From Meconema thalassinum (Eukaryota; Arthropoda; Insecta; Orthoptera; Tettigoniidae), in assembly GCA_946902985.2 (NCBI GenBank), contig OX336389.2, positions 130,917,572 to 130,981,571 on the forward strand: 64,000 bases of DNA, in the 5' to 3' direction. Position numbers and translations under genes: made by a program. Positions 1-13,226 of this stretch are shown here, one piece after another; the stretch's first letter is position 1; each line of letters begins with the position of its first letter. The notes under the pieces were generated by a model. The model was not told the origin of the DNA. It made no database searches and saw only the letters and a program-made list of their open reading frames with translations.

Positions 1-200
1 TCCTTGTGGAAACTTATCTTCTTAAGAAGTCTTCCGGTAAATGTGTTCGTGCGTTTCAGCGCCGTGCGATTTTTACTTGTGGGGGAACCTCAACCAATCC
101 GCGCCCTCAGGAGGCTCTCTAGGACGAAATAACTGCACTCAAACGAATTATCAGTGAGTGTACCAAAACGTTTTACGTTGGTGCAATATGTGTTTAGAAA

Positions 201-722
201 ATGAAAGACAGCGCTTCCAGCAACTACTCTGAAATTCATATAACTACCGCAGTGATGATTATCAAATACTTTAAAAAATGTAAATTTGTTGAACTTGTTG
301 GACACAGTAATAAAATTGACGCCATCGAACGTGTGCAAAAGAGATTTATTAAATGGCTCTGTTACAGGGGTGGACGACCGTACCATACAGCTGAGTATGA
401 GAGTTATTGCAACGTGTACGGTCTTCCTCCACTTAGCAGTCGGCGCACAGTGGGTAACGTGAGATTCCTTTGGAAGCTGGTAAATGGCGGAATTGACTCT
501 AATCAGATACTAGCTGACTTGGGTTTTCACGTCCCTCAGAGGACCACCAGACGGAAGCACACGTTCGATGGGGTCAGATCGAGAATTAATGTCCACAAAA
601 ATTCACGTCTGATCCGGTTGCAGTCAACATACAGCTTGATGGAGAGTAAACGTGCTACCGGTACTGATATTCACTTCGACTCTCTGTCAACTGTTATGAG
701 AAATATCTCAAGTGGCCTGTAA
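201..722 (+). pseudogene. C-terminal part of a LINE reverse transcriptase
   Basis: The frame gives 173 residues. The part after about residue 40 reads like the region after the RT catalytic domain of Jockey/CR1-type LINEs: IERVQKRFIKWL, then YGLPPLSSRRTVGNVRFLWK, then a block beginning near LGFHVPQRTTR. The catalytic YADD region would lie upstream, outside the window or lost. The ATG at 201 is probably an internal methionine, because sequence before the IERVQ block (residues 1-40) does not look like RT. The stop at 720-722 is the likely natural end of ORF2, since untranslated LINE tail follows. No function can remain without the catalytic part. Confidence 0.7.
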
Positions 723-1158
723 AATAGTGTATGCATATTGTGTTAATTTCTATTTGCGTTGATTGATTGAACATGTGGTTGAATGAATGGTTGATTGATT
801 TTTTGATTGAATGTACGAGCGACTGAAGTGATGTATTTTTTTTGTTTGCTGTTATCTAGATCCTTGAATGTCACTCTTGTATTACTTTCCCCAGTTTCTG
901 AACTTTTTCTTCTTATCTTTTATTTTATGTTCTTGCCTTTTTCCGTTTACTGTAGATAGTTTTTTTTTCTGTAATAATTATTGTAATGTGTCTTGTACAA
1001 AGGGATTGCATGAATGAATGCTTGAGATAGGATGTTTGAGTGCGTGTCTGTATGGTTGTGGTTGCTGATTTATAATAGATTAGTGTATTTATTTTTTTGT
1101 ACGTGTTTCTTGTTTTTGTTTTGTTTATAATTGTAAATTTTATTGTTAATTATTATAT

Positions 1159-1834
1159 TGTTACGTGCCACCCCCCTAGTGACACTTTTGTTAACTGGAT
1201 TACGGTGGGTTGAAGCACAACAAAGATTGTTCCTTTAAAGAAATAATTAACTTTATTGCGGCCAGAAAGATACACTACTCAACAGCAAATACAAGCAATT
1301 AGAACCTTACTCCAGTTTCCTCAAGTCTCTTCCTTGAGCGTTCTTGCCCCTTTCACTTGTCAACAAACCACAGAAGTTAAACCGTCTTAATGAGTCCGGT
1401 GGCCTTGACAGAAGCTACCTGCGCCTCTTCCTCATGTACACAAACTACAGTTACTTACGATAACCTGCTACACGCTGTTTCGCTGTCCACAAGCTGGGGA
1501 AACAATGTCACTCGCACGGCACGTCGTCACCACACTTCTGTCTCTCAGGAAAACACGCACTAGCTCAGAAACACTGTCCTCAAAAACTCGGTCCCCTCAC
1601 TGTTGAGGCCGCTTATATAGCAGGCTGGTGACTCAATGAATTCTAGAATAGTCCAGGACACACGGCTTCTCGAGATTTCCTTCACTGGCTGGGTCACGAA
1701 TATTCTGGACCATCCCTTTCACTTCGCAGCCCGTTGCGTAACGCGCACGTAATACACTGAGGCAGAGCACACACAGCCCGGGGCAGCTGTGACTCAACGC
1801 GGCGAGGCGACAAAACAAACTCACAGCCGTAACA
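1159..1834 (-). mobile_element. Solo LTR, Gypsy-like size and TSD
   Basis: The 676-bp segment begins TGTTACG and ends CGTAACA, as LTRs do (TG...CA), and is flanked by a 4-bp duplication ATAT (1155-1158 and 1835-1838). On the minus strand a TATATAAG box lies at about 1612-1619, and an AATAAA signal at about 1252-1257 lies downstream of it, in the order expected for U3-R-U5. No gag-pol body or second LTR is present, so it is a solo LTR left by recombination. The 4-bp TSD fits Gypsy-type integrases. Family identity is not established. Confidence 0.75.
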
Positions 1835-1887
1835 ATATTGTCACTAGTGGAGTCTATCTGTCTGACAATAAAGAATACATACATATA

Positions 1888-2645
1888 CAGGGTGTCATTT
1901 ATGTACTTGAGTACCCTTAAAGGTCGTGTAGAGGAGGGGTATAGGATCAATTTGAGATAGGGAACCTGGGGTCGTAATAGCCTCCTAACCCCAGAATACA
2001 GGGTTGTTTCAGGCCCTCCGCTCCTGTAAAGTAGGGAAGCGCGCCACGTGTTACTCTGAGGTCAGGCACTCTTTCGCTGTCAACGGTCTTGGCGCGACCA
2101 CCGTTCAACGCTGCGTTAGCCGATATGGCTTCCTATCTTATACCATTTATCTATGGAGGCTATAGACTATGCCATTGTTTACTCAATCCTTTTTTCTTAA
2201 TTTCTTGACAAACCTTGATAAAGGACAAGCAGTTGTCTCGAAACGTCTCTTTTTTTTTTAAATAAGTTTCTGTGTCATGTGACCTAATCATGTGACTAAG
2301 CCCCCTCCTTCCCCCTCTAAAAAATAAATAAAAAGAAAAAAATAAGGCATGGCACCCCAGGAGAAACGAACCCGGGACAACCGGGGGACCGCGCCTCGCC
2401 ACGATGCTCTCGGCTAACGCAGAGTTGAGCGGTGGTCGCGCCAAGACCGTTGACAGCGAAAGAGTGCCTGACCTCAGAGTAACACATGGCGCGCTTGCCT
2501 ACTTTACAGGGGCGGAGGGCCTGAAACAAACCTGTTTTCTGGGGTTAGGAGGCCATTCCGACCCCAGGTTCCCTATCTCAAATTGATCCTATACCCATCC
2601 CCTACATGCCCCTTAAGGGTACTCAAGTACATAAATGACACCCTG
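1888..2645. mobile_element. Foldback TIR transposon with ~236-bp inverted arms
   Basis: Left arm 1888-2123 and right arm 2410-2645 are inverted repeats of each other with only about 15-20 differences. Both tips read CAGGGTGTCATTTATG and are flanked by TA/TATA, so a TA target is likely. The centre (about 2124-2409) is non-coding and contains a poly-T/A-rich part and a tRNA-like B-box-like piece on the minus strand near 2370. The open frames through the arms have no recognisable protein. It sits in the ACAT tail of the LINE, so it inserted after the LINE did. Confidence 0.85.
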
Positions 2646-4233
2646 TATATATAGCTGCTGCTAGCGCCAGTGCCCTGCTCGACAGGTGGCTAGCCACAGT
2701 GGCCCCTCCGTCACGCGGCTCGTCCAAAGCTCCGTACTATGGGGAGAGCTCACATTATACAATAGAAGTACTATACAGGTGTAAATGTTATATTTGGCTA
2801 ACTTTGATATAGACATTTTCATTAACATACATGTGGTAACTGACATTTTTCTTAGGTACGAACATAGGCACCAACTTCGGAGGAGATAGACACTTTCTGT
2901 CGACTCATTCAAAGGGCATTGACCCCTGTACAATTACTGAAGGGTCCCGGCTCTTTAATTGATTTCAGGTTATGCTTATTTCTAAATTTCAACTTGTTTG
3001 GAAGATTACGGTAACAGACCTACCTCGTGGGGTACTGGCTAGTAAGTTATTCTTGTCTGTCACTCCTGAGATCCAGTTTCGTTTCCCGAATCAGTAAATA
3101 GATTTAATTCAGGTTCGAGGGTTGAAATGGGGTACACTCAACTTTTAAGGCCTAGCTCGACAGGCGACTAATCACAGTGGCTCCACCACGCGGCCTCTGC
3201 GAGGTTCCGTTTTATAGAGGAGGCAGAGGAGTTAATTAATGTCACACCTAAATACTTGTGAGGCACAGTTTGAAATGATCACCTGCGAGTTTTATAATGG
3301 TCTGGCAAAGAGCATTCAATGTGCTTTGAACATATCACCTAAGTTACAAATTGCTGTCGTGATTTAGTCAAAACAATTAGACCTGTGTTTTGGGGCGGGA
3401 GTTGGGGAGAGACATTTTGTAAAATCACTTCATTTCACCGTGTGGTGAACCCCTCACATCACTAAGTAATTTACAGAGTCCCCTCTGTAGGTTGCACGCA
3501 TGAGCGCTAGGCCAGCCCGCTCCACAGTCGCCTTGATGACATCCCTGACTGATGCTCCGGACTTTGATGGATTCGGCTGGCGACTGCCATTACACGCAGG
3601 CAGGCTGGTCGACCTGTTGCTACTGCTCCTGCTAGCCAGACAGGCAACGCTAAACTAATAGGACAACACTTGTTCGCCGCCGATAACGTGCCACAAAAAT
3701 CATCTCCCTAATGGCACTTTCATACATCTGCAAGGGGAAGAGCAAACACGGATTTCACTTTGCAATTGACTGAAACAGAGGGGAGAGGAGTGAAATCCAG
3801 AGTGCTTTTCAACGTTGAGGATGTTTCAACAACGCAATTGAGTTTCTAAAAGTACGTTACAGGAATCTACATTAAACACAAGAGATAATATTAATATGTG
3901 AGTTACTTGTCAACACTGCTGTCTTTTCATTGCCAGTGGATGCCAAGAACTGGAATCCTCAAAAATTCAAGTGGTTCATAAAGAAAGTAGATTGTGTTAA
4001 TAAACTTCTGTACAAGTGAATTAATTTAAGATTAAATGAGTTTGAATAACTAAGGATCATTTGAATGAAAATATGAATGAAAGAATGGAGTGAGCGAGGA
4101 GGTAAAACGCGTACCTATAATTTATAACGTAAGGTTTTGTAAAAAGGTTAATTAATGTACAAATCAACAATGTAGATGTATGTTGTGGGGCTTGTATTTT
4201 TCACCAGGCCTTTCATAATTCTGATACGATACA

Positions 4234-4265
<32 letters not shown>

Positions 4266-5767
4266 GTATTTATAAATAAATAAACGAATAAATAGATAAC
4301 TAAATAATAAATTAATAGAGAAATAAATAATTAAATTTATTAATTATTTAATAAATATATTAATAGCAATAATAACAGTAATAAATAAAATCTAATGAAG
4401 ACCTTAGTATTTGAGAGAGGTTAATGTGACACTGGATAATTCGAATTAGTGCATGATTTGAACAAAATCTTCCTGAAATGCTTTCAGATAATTAAAATGT
4501 AATTTTATATTGGAATTTTCATAACTTACATATGGGTTAATTCGAAGCCAGTTTTACGAGATTTCCAAAATTTCCGGAAATTCTAGCAGTTAATACAATG
4601 TTTATTTTAACAGTATTTTGGAATCTAGCTTTGTAGTGACGGTTGGTCTAAGTGCGCTTTGGAGCAAATGCATTTTCTGTTATCCTACACAGCAACAGGG
4701 TGTAGGTATGTACTGCAGCGGCCATGCTATGACGGAAACTCAAAACATCGTCAAAGAAATCTAACTATAAGGAAAGCAAACAATGATGACTAAATTCTTG
4801 GTGAAACTTGCCAATCATTACAGTTGTGTACTTTAACAAGGTATAGTTAGAGATATCTTCCTGTACTGATGCCCTAACTATTCCTGGATGATTTGTATGC
4901 AGTGGTGGCTGGTGTCTTGAAATGTAGAGGGTTGCTATATTCAAAGGGTATAATTTATACTGCGAACTTTTTCGTTTCATAAAAAGTACACAAGAAGTAC
5001 AACTACGCTAAGTGTCTGTAGATGTACCTTGTCTATAGAAATGATGTGGTGACGATAATCGTTATTTAAGAGGTGAAACATTGAGGTAGATTATATGTTA
5101 TTATATTAAGTTGGAGGATACCATATCTTAACTATTTTACTTTACAAAAGAAGCATTCTCGTGTCCTTGTTCGCACCACGTTCATCAATCTTCCTTTCTT
5201 TTTCACTGGAGACATGACAAAGGTTGAAATTCCTAGAGAATTTTATTTCACTTAATCTGCTCTAGGGTTAGAGTTACTGTTTTTCCCCACTGCATTGGTG
5301 ACCAGTAGGCTACATATTTTTTAAATGTCTGTATAAATAATTTAAGCTTGCCTGTCTGGTAACCCAACGCTATTTTGAAAGCTATGTATTTATGCATAAA
5401 TGAACAATGTATAGAAGAATTATTGTGTGGATATTTCGCAATCGAAATTAGACTCCAAATAAAAAACGCACAATATCGGCAAAACCAAACTACATTATAA
5501 ATTATTTACCTTTATTTAAAAATTCGTTTTTCAATAGATCAGTAGGCCTACTATCTTGGAATAGACGTAATTCACCACCCTATTTTCTCAACAGTGGCAC
5601 ATTTAACGTGGGGGATATCCTTAAATCCCCACCTGGGAAACGGTGTACATAACAATCCCTAAAATAATTTGTAAATCATATATATTATTTCAGTAGTATA
5701 GATCCCTCCTACGGCGCTCACAATCGACCGATCGTGACAAATAAGCATTCACATGAAAGAGAATAAA
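2646..5767. other. Unassigned intergenic DNA, partly GC-rich
   Basis: No coding region is supported. The stretch 3495-3710 is more GC-rich than its surroundings and has no frame I recognise. It could be an old exon, a regulatory block or a repeat. A simple AAAT repeat lies at about 4232-4264, followed by AT-rich sequence to 4400. The rest is AT-rich and featureless to the eye. Confidence 0.5.
2676..3220 (+). repeat. Pair of diverged direct repeats
   Basis: A block at about 2676-2745 (GCTCGACAGGTGGCTAGCC, then CACAGTGG, then CACGCGGC) recurs at about 3151-3215 as GCTCGACAGGCGACTAATC with the same following words. The two are about 475 bp apart in direct orientation. They may be the ends or internal repeats of a decayed element. 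Confidence 0.5.
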
Positions 5768-6435
5768 CATTAGCAGTGACGAATTGCACTCTAATTTCAT
5801 AAATATCTATAATTTCTTTAAAAATGACTTTTAAAAATATGTACGAAGTGTGCGATTTGCAAATACTGTTGCTGTAGGAAGATACGCTCCATAATTGCTG
5901 TCGACTTCACATTTTGGCCGCTGTGACGTATGTTTTATGTCATTTTAACATTCTGAGGTCTTTTCTTTATCATTTGGCATGGATTTCAGAAACAGTGATT
6001 TAAAGGAATGAGTAGCCTACTCAAATCGTATAATTTCATAAATATCAAATAACCGGTGAGTGTTACAGCTAAGCTGACAATCAATGGACTCAGCATACAG
6101 AAGACATTAGCAGTGACGAATTGCATTCTAATTTCATAAATATCAATTTTTGTAAGAAGTGTGCGATTTGCAAGTATTGTTGCTGTAGGAAAATACGCGA
6201 CATCATTGCTGTTCAGTTCGCATTTTGGCAGCTGGGATGCCTGAAATGTAAATAGTGTTCTATACTTATTTGGTTCAAATAAAAACATAACAACCTTTCT
6301 CCATAAGTCTCTTATTATAAACCTATTGGGGAAAGTGTGGTTTATGAACATACGAGATTTCTCGCACGGGTCCGCTATTTTATAATAATTTCGTAATACT
6401 CCGTTATTTTGCGGTATACGAGTGTTGATAAACAA
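5768..6435 (-). pseudogene. Possible gustatory-receptor-like last-exon fragments (two diverged copies)
   Basis: On the minus strand, 6435-5986 is open for 149 residues and ends with a hydrophobic segment (YEIRMQFVTANVFCML, then PLIVSLAVTLTGYLIF). The spacing F..A..FF/L...LL.S......TYL.I resembles the last transmembrane segment of insect gustatory receptors, where a TYLVILIQF-like motif is usual. This is a by-eye resemblance only. A second, broken copy of the middle of this frame lies at about 5894-5768 (PKCEVDSN..., a stop, then IDIYEIRVQFVTANV), about 340 bp away. The shared amino-acid string IDIYEIR.QFVTANV argues that it was once coding or is part of a repeat. It could equally be an uncharacterised transposon. 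Confidence 0.27.
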
Positions 6436-7014
6436 CTTATCAGTTGACTGTTGACCATCTCAATATATTTTAAGAAAATGGACTAATTTATTGGAATAAA
6501 CAATAACGAACTATTTAGTTATAGGCCTATATCATTTTTACAAAATTTCTTTTATCAAAATAAAGCCCACATTTGTTACATATACTTTTTAAACTATTCT
6601 CATAAAATGTTATTTAGAAATCCCAAGTAAATTATTAATAACAAAGCTTTGCTTCTAATTGCATTAGTTTCGTTTCTTCTTAACAATCTCGCTGAAGATG
6701 GCCATAATATGGCCAAAACTGCTGCTTTTTTCAATGAATGTATGTTAATGTATTATTATTCTCTTAGGTGTAATGAATTTGTTAAATACACATTGGTATT
6801 CATGTAGGTAGATCAAATCGTCAACAAAGAAAGCTATTTGATTGTTCATATCAGTTACTGTAGGAAGTGGGGGGAGGGGGGGGTGGGTGAGGGGGGGGGG
6901 GAGGAATTTCCTCCCAAAGTGACACCGCCAAACATATTTATAAACACGTCACTGTTGATTAAACATAGGTTCAGTCTAGAACTGCTTACATCTTAGCTGT
7001 TATCCGCGAGTAGT
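6436..7014. other. AT-rich gap with a long G-rich run
   Basis: No gene is seen. A G-rich tract at about 6868-6903, with several runs of four or more G, could form a G-quadruplex on the plus strand. The rest is AT-rich. Confidence 0.6.
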
Positions 7015-7335
7015 TATGTTTGTCTGCTGTGGCGATGTGTAACACTAGAATTCAACTGATTTCTGCCATGCTTGAGGTCTTGCTTTTGGACTGACCAAAA
7101 TGCCACTTCGGTTAAGGTGTAAGATACCATCTTTTTGGAAGCCTTCATAGGGAGGTTATGGCTGGTTGAGCTTTTAGTTCTCGCAGTGAAGAGACGCAGG
7201 TGCGCTTCATATAAAGGGAGGTAGCGCAGTTCGCTACTCCTGCGGGGACACCAAGAGCCCGCTGATGGGCCAGCTTGGTGTCCTAGGCGAAACCCCACAC
7301 AAGGCACGGCACAAACCTAGAAAAGTTGCTGAGTT
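7015..7335 (-). repeat. Dispersed repeat H, single minus-strand copy
   Basis: The segment is the reverse complement of the repeat seen twice at 42663-43060. Shared words include TGTGTGGGGTTTCGCCTAGG, CACCAAGCTGGC and GAGTTTTAATTC-like ends. A 97-residue frame crosses it but the same frame is not kept in the other copies, so it is not treated as coding. Confidence 0.6.
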
Positions 7336-7874
7336 TCATTTCAGGTTATTTCTTCACATATTCCAGTAATTGTAATTATTTTGTGTTGACCGACTAAAAA
7401 CACAATATGAATTGTCTTTATACATTGCGTATATGCAAATAATTTCTGGCTTGTATTCCTGGCCGTTGAACGCCTCAATATAACTCAAACGTTTTGTAAA
7501 CTCTAATGATATTCTTAATCTCCCCCAGGGATACGGCAAAACTTAGTAGTAATACCCTTAGTAATATTATAGCATATAATATCACACGAAAAGATCACAC
7601 TTAATACACGTATCTGGCAACAAAGCAGCCCTTTACTAATCGATGCTATAACATGCTATTGGCATTTTATTCCCACCAATGCCATTATAATAGGATACTC
7701 GTGTTTGTTGTTGCTAATGTTATAATTCGTATTGTGAATAATATATTTTAAGGGCTAGGGACATATACTGTTGGTTATCATCCCCATGTACTTGCTCTAT
7801 GTTGAATGTTTGTAATAACCTATTCTCCTCTGGTGACTGTGGTAGTGTGTGGAACTGTTATTAATCTGTTATTA
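7336..7874. other. Gap with a short trace of element E
   Basis: Around 7375-7402 the string GTGTTGACCGACTAAAAA matches the tip of foldback element E (see 29081-32137). Only this tip is present, so it is either a solo end or a truncated copy. Nothing else is recognisable. Confidence 0.4.
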
Positions 7875-8194
7875 ACTCGTGGTGTAGCAGCTAGTATTCT
7901 TGGCTGTCGCCCTGAAGGTCTGGGTATGATTCCCGGCTCTGCAAATAAATTTAAATCTGGTCTGAGGGCTCGAACGGGGAACACTCAGCTTCGTGAGGCA
8001 AAAATGAGAAGAGGAAGGTTTGATTACCATCTTAGCTATCCTGAAAGTGGTTTTCCCTGGTTTCCCACTTCTACTCCAGACAAATGCCAGGATGGTTCCT
8101 AACTTAAGGTCACGGCTGCCTCCTTCACACTCCTCACCTAAAGTATAAATACACACACTGGTACAGACATCACTATAACACAAGTTATCAGCCA
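7875..8194 (+). mobile_element. SINE S1 (tRNA-derived, two B-box-like motifs)
   Basis: A tRNA-like head (7875-7945; diverged B box GGTATGATTCCCGG) is followed by GGCTCGAACGGGG, a second B-box-like site (GGTTTGATTACC near 8017), the shared central block (GGTTTTCCCTGGTTTCCCAC) and the tail block TACACACACTGGTACAG. The same order is found in eight or more other places in this window. The frames through it are incidental. Confidence 0.85.
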
Positions 8195-10018
8195 ATTTTT
8201 TTAAATATATTTATGTAAATATTGAGTCCGTTTAGGCCCAAATACCGTGGTACTACGAACCATAACAGACGCTACGAGACTGCAAACGAATCATATAGTG
8301 AGAGGATCTGATGTGCATCCAGACTTACCTCAGCACAAGAGTGATATCTTGGATAGTATTCGGGTTTTAGGAGTGGTTTGATTATGACACCAGCCCGACA
8401 TGCACATCCACAGGCAAAACAAATCGACGAGAAATATTCCAGGCTTATAGAAAAAATATCAGAATTTATTTTAAAATTTGGATCCATAGCCTACTCTAAT
8501 GGGGATCCAATGGCGAAGACATAATCTAACCTATGCTGAAATTGACCTACTGATACAATAACATCCTAACTAAATCCTAACAACAAACATATCAAGCAAA
8601 GCAAGCTCAGAACCTGACATGAAAATTATTTCCTACGCAATTACAATTCCCCCTGAGGGATAATTATAGTCACGCTGACTCTACTTCAGTAGCTGAAGGC
8701 TGCCAACTTGTCATTCCACAACGATCAAGAAGATTCAAATTTTCAACAAAGGCACAGATACAGTAAGTATAAGCTACATCACGATGGTGTCAACGCCAAC
8801 ATTTAAATTTATGTTACTTTTCTAGCTAGACCTTACCTGACGTTAAAATTCATTAAAATAAAAAAAAATAGAAATTATTCAAAATACAGAGCTAATTAAC
8901 AGTGACATTGCCTAGTGAAAAAAAAGCAAACACTCAAACAACAATTATTAACAAGAAATTTGTACACTCCTAATTTTGCACTATTTGTGCCCTTCCTAAG
9001 CAGGATCACACTGTCTGTGTACTGCTGTCATCTAATTGGGTGGCATCATTATGTTGGTAACTGCGATATCAGCATCGACTCATATCACAAGATGCTCCAT
9101 GATCCGTGATATTCAAACTTCTAACGTACAACATGGGCTCATCTCAAAATCGGGAATATGTCAAGAGTACTGTAGTTCTAGCTAAGAATAAAGAAAATCG
9201 TCGACATGGCTACCAGTAAGTAGATATTTAGAGTAAATTTAAGTTTAGGGCACAGCTTTTCTTATTTAGGTGGTTTCAGGATTATTAGGTCCATTTTTAT
9301 AAAAATCAAGCATTCGTTATTATTAAAATCATGTTTAGGATCCAGTTTATCCCTATCCTAACCATTATTTAAGCTGGCATGAATTTTAGTACACTGCCTA
9401 CGTAGCAAATCCTACAACAATAATCCATAAAAATATTATGACCTTAGTCATCTTCCAACACACTCCCCTTAATGGTGTGAGCTTATTGTTCATAGCTGAT
9501 ATGGTGTCGTTCCAGCATCATCTACACTTCCTTATAATACTACCAATACGACCTCTGTCGTCTCATAATCTTGTCTCAGTAGACTTCAAAAATATGCTAC
9601 ACTCAATGCTCAGTTCTGTCAACTGTAGATTCTAAATGGTTCATAACTCAATGATCTAGTATCAAAGCTCAATTATTGTACTCTTTATTTACCTGAAATA
9701 AGTGTACCTGCCTAACTTACTAAAGCTGAAAGCCTCTGCTGGCATTTATAATCGGTGTACTCATATAATAAATTCATTCTCTCTTAACTCGTCGAACACA
9801 TGACCTTCTGATCTCAACATCATAGCCATCATTCATTGTCATAATCATCTGAATTTTATGCACGTTTTTAAAAACACTGTTTCTGTCTCATTTTGCTCTC
9901 TAGTGCGGTCTTGTCCCAAAAATTATCTGGTCTGACCAGTGACTTACTAGTGGCCGGGCTCCCACAGCATTCCTAACTCTCAATAATCAAACACAATGGC
10001 TTGACACTCGTCATTTTT
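8195..10018. other. AT-rich unassigned DNA
   Basis: No supported gene, RNA or repeat. Short frames (for example 8915-9109 and 9438-9635) have no recognisable domain and AT-driven composition. A host intron or decayed repeat would look like this. Confidence 0.5.
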
Positions 10019-13000
10019 AGCATATTTTCTTTTATATAATAAAAAGGCTTATGAGTTCACCGTTTGTCCGTATGTGTGTGTAGCCTATGTGTGTGTGTGT
10101 GTGTCCACCTGGTAACGTCTAAACGGCTTGAGCGAATTCAATGAAACTCGTTAAGGTCAAAGTACACGGCCGACCCCGACCATGCCCTTCAAATTTTACA
10201 ACTCACCAATCCAACATGGCGGTTGTGCGAAACATTTCATCGGTATCCTATACCTCCGAAACTATTACATATATCACCCTGAAATCTTGTACGGTGATAA
10301 AGGGCACTACTAGACGTTCACCTACATGACTTTCAAAAATATGTTAACTACAAAACGAACATGGCGGCCAAGCGACGTTGAAACATTTAAATTGACTTTT
10401 CTCGATATTTAACCTTCCGAACGCAGTGAAACTTGGTTCAGCAAATGACTATACAAATTGCGATGCACTGACATCTAATTTAGTTCAATTGTTTACATAA
10501 CCTCAAAATGGCGGCTGTGCAAAATTTTAAAAGTAAGTTTTTATTTCTTGTGTTCTAATCATGCGATCGAAATCAACGTTTGAATAATGAACCTACACAA
10601 TAATCCTCAACTAATAGTACACAACTCTATGGCCGACATATATAAAATCCAACATGGCGACCATACGAAATATTTAGACGGATCTCAATATCTACGAATC
10701 TATTACAGCAAACAAACTGAATATGTGTATGTTGATATAGGCAATTAATATAAGTAGGATATAATGAGAATAGGCTATTTAGTTCTTCACGGAACTACTT
10801 AGTACAATACTGAAAAGTATTTTGAATAGCTCAGACAAAAATATGGCTACTTCGCGTACTAATGAATGTGGTACTCAACACGTTTTAAACATTTATGCAA
10901 TGAAGAGAATCTTACCTAAATGTCACTGAAGTTGGTTCACTGTAACTAACTAGGCTACCTCTTGGTTACAAAAACGTTGGCGAGAAGCAAATGGTAAAAA
11001 CACTCATCCTTCCGTATGTTGAAGATCGGGGTTCGATTTCAGGCAGTGAAGTCACATTATTTCCTCCCATCATGAGTGGCTTTCACGTAACAATCCAGGA
11101 AGAAAGGGCTCCTCGATAGTTTATTCGATGCATGCTCCTTAGGGCTATCATACACACGATAAATTGACTAACACGGCACTTGCCGAAAATACCTTAGACT
11201 CTATCACTGACTCAATGAAGTGTGGTATGGTTCCAAGGTGTACTTCCTTCGCCCTGGGATGAAAATTAAGTCAAAATAATATATTTCCACTGTTATTCTC
11301 CCTTCTGGAGTAGAAAAATGTTGTCCCCTGTCTTCAGTTTATAAACACAGAATTTAGAAGTGATATTTTCCAATTTTTACATTTATTGATTTATTTAATC
11401 GTTCGAAAATTATGGTGACCATGGCCTTTTAAATGCATTCCTGAATGTAACTCTGAGGCTACGATTCATAGAACTTTCAGAAAAGTCAAATGCATTGCTT
11501 CTTAGATTTACGAAAACAATCTACAGAATTCAGTGCCATTAGATAACGAATATTATAATGATTCATTATACGAAGCCTCTTTTCAATCGCTTCAATTGGA
11601 TAAAAGAAATTAAGATATACTTTTATAATATCGATCTGGCGCCATTCTGCATTTATGAAAACAATCCAAAAACATTAGATGTCTATTTGGTAATCCCTGA
11701 ATACAGATTTGCTGTACAAGCTTCTCCGATCTCGGATATTTAGATTGCCAGAAAAGTAATTTTAAATATATATGTAATTCGTGTGAACACCATGCGTTTT
11801 GTGTTTATCAGTCTTACAGAAGTCACATGTTATGTATTTAAGGGTGGGTGGGTACACCATTCATGGTTCTAAGAAAAGCAATTATTTATAAATTGTCTGA
11901 ATGAGTAATCTTTCATCTTTCATTTGGTCAAAACAAAATGAAAATGTCTTGAATACTTCGAGAGATATGCCCTTAAATGTTAATTGCTGTCGCTTAAGTT
12001 GTCTCTTTAAATTTCAGACTACCATGCGCTAAGGTAAGTTTGAAGCTCGTTTCAAGAAACCTTTATTTTCACACAGCGTTTACTTAGTAACTCAAATACT
12101 ATTCAAGATATCTCAATCAAATTTTGCATGATTGTGAATTGTGCTCATGTGAACAACAAACACCAAAATACTGTATTTTGCGTACCAAGCTAATTACTAT
12201 TTAAGAGAATATCTTTTACACAACAAAAGTAAGGAATAAAGAAATATCCATTTAGAGTAAGATATGAAAAAGAATCCTGAATATGTGTATCAATTATTTT
12301 GGTGTATGCTGTAGCTGTGAATGTTACCACCAGCGCTAAAGGACATTCATGTGAATATTTTAAATTGTAAGATTCTTATCATGTAAATGCTGTCCAACTG
12401 TACAAAAACCAGCTGAAAGTTTGGTGGTATAATAATGCATGCTTGAAAGCATATTATAAAATGTGTTTTCTGCATAATAATGAGAGACTGTGTTTAACAT
12501 TCCTGAAAAGTTTAATTTCTTTGCAGCATAGAGTTAATTAGATATTTTTTTAACTCAGTATATTATTGTCATGTAAAAGGTGTACCTTATCCCTGAACAA
12601 AGAGTCCTCTATCACTATACAATATTTTAGTTGGTTCACTGTAATCATTTCAGAGATATTGAGAATCAGTGACATATTTCACATGCCCACCATGTTGAAT
12701 TCTTTTATATTTAAGCCAAAGACTTATATACCAGTAGATGAAGATTATTATGTTACATTATTATACAACCTTTCGTTTCGATGGTTTGATTAGGACACGA
12801 GAAATAAAAGCCTATTTTTTAAATTTTACAGAACTATTACATTGACTTCTGGAAACAATTGAACAACATTAATTGTCTAGATACTAATTTTTGAATAAGG
12901 AATCGCTATACGTTCTTTTACTGCTTTCGGATGGTTAGATCGTCAGAAAAGTCATTTTAAATACTTGAAATTACTGTAACCGCCATGTTGAATTATTGAA

Positions 13001-13226
13001 AGTCACTCATAGGTTAAGTTATCTTAGTATCCTCTATCACCATACGAAATTTCAGTTGGATTTCTTTTATAGTTTCGGAGATATTGAGAACCGGTGAAAT
13101 ATTTCGCACGGCCGCTATGTTGGATTTTTTTGCATATATGCCATAAAATTATGTACTAGTAAATGAAGATTATTAGTGTGGTTCATTTTACAACCTTTCA
13201 CTTCGATAATTAGGAATTTAATGATG

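Larger units (their letters stand above)
1..1887 (+). mobile_element. LINE (non-LTR retrotransposon) 3' end, interrupted
   Basis: The 5' end lies outside the window. A C-terminal reverse-transcriptase reading frame (201-722) is followed by a T-rich 3' untranslated region to 1158, a solo LTR, and then a short stretch resuming after the LTR that contains an AATAAA signal near 1867-1872 and ACAT-type tail repeats up to about 1887. The resumption on both sides of the LTR, with duplicated ATAT, shows that the LTR landed in an already fixed LINE tail. Jockey/CR1-like by the protein style, but the clade cannot be fixed from the C-terminus alone. Confidence 0.7.
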
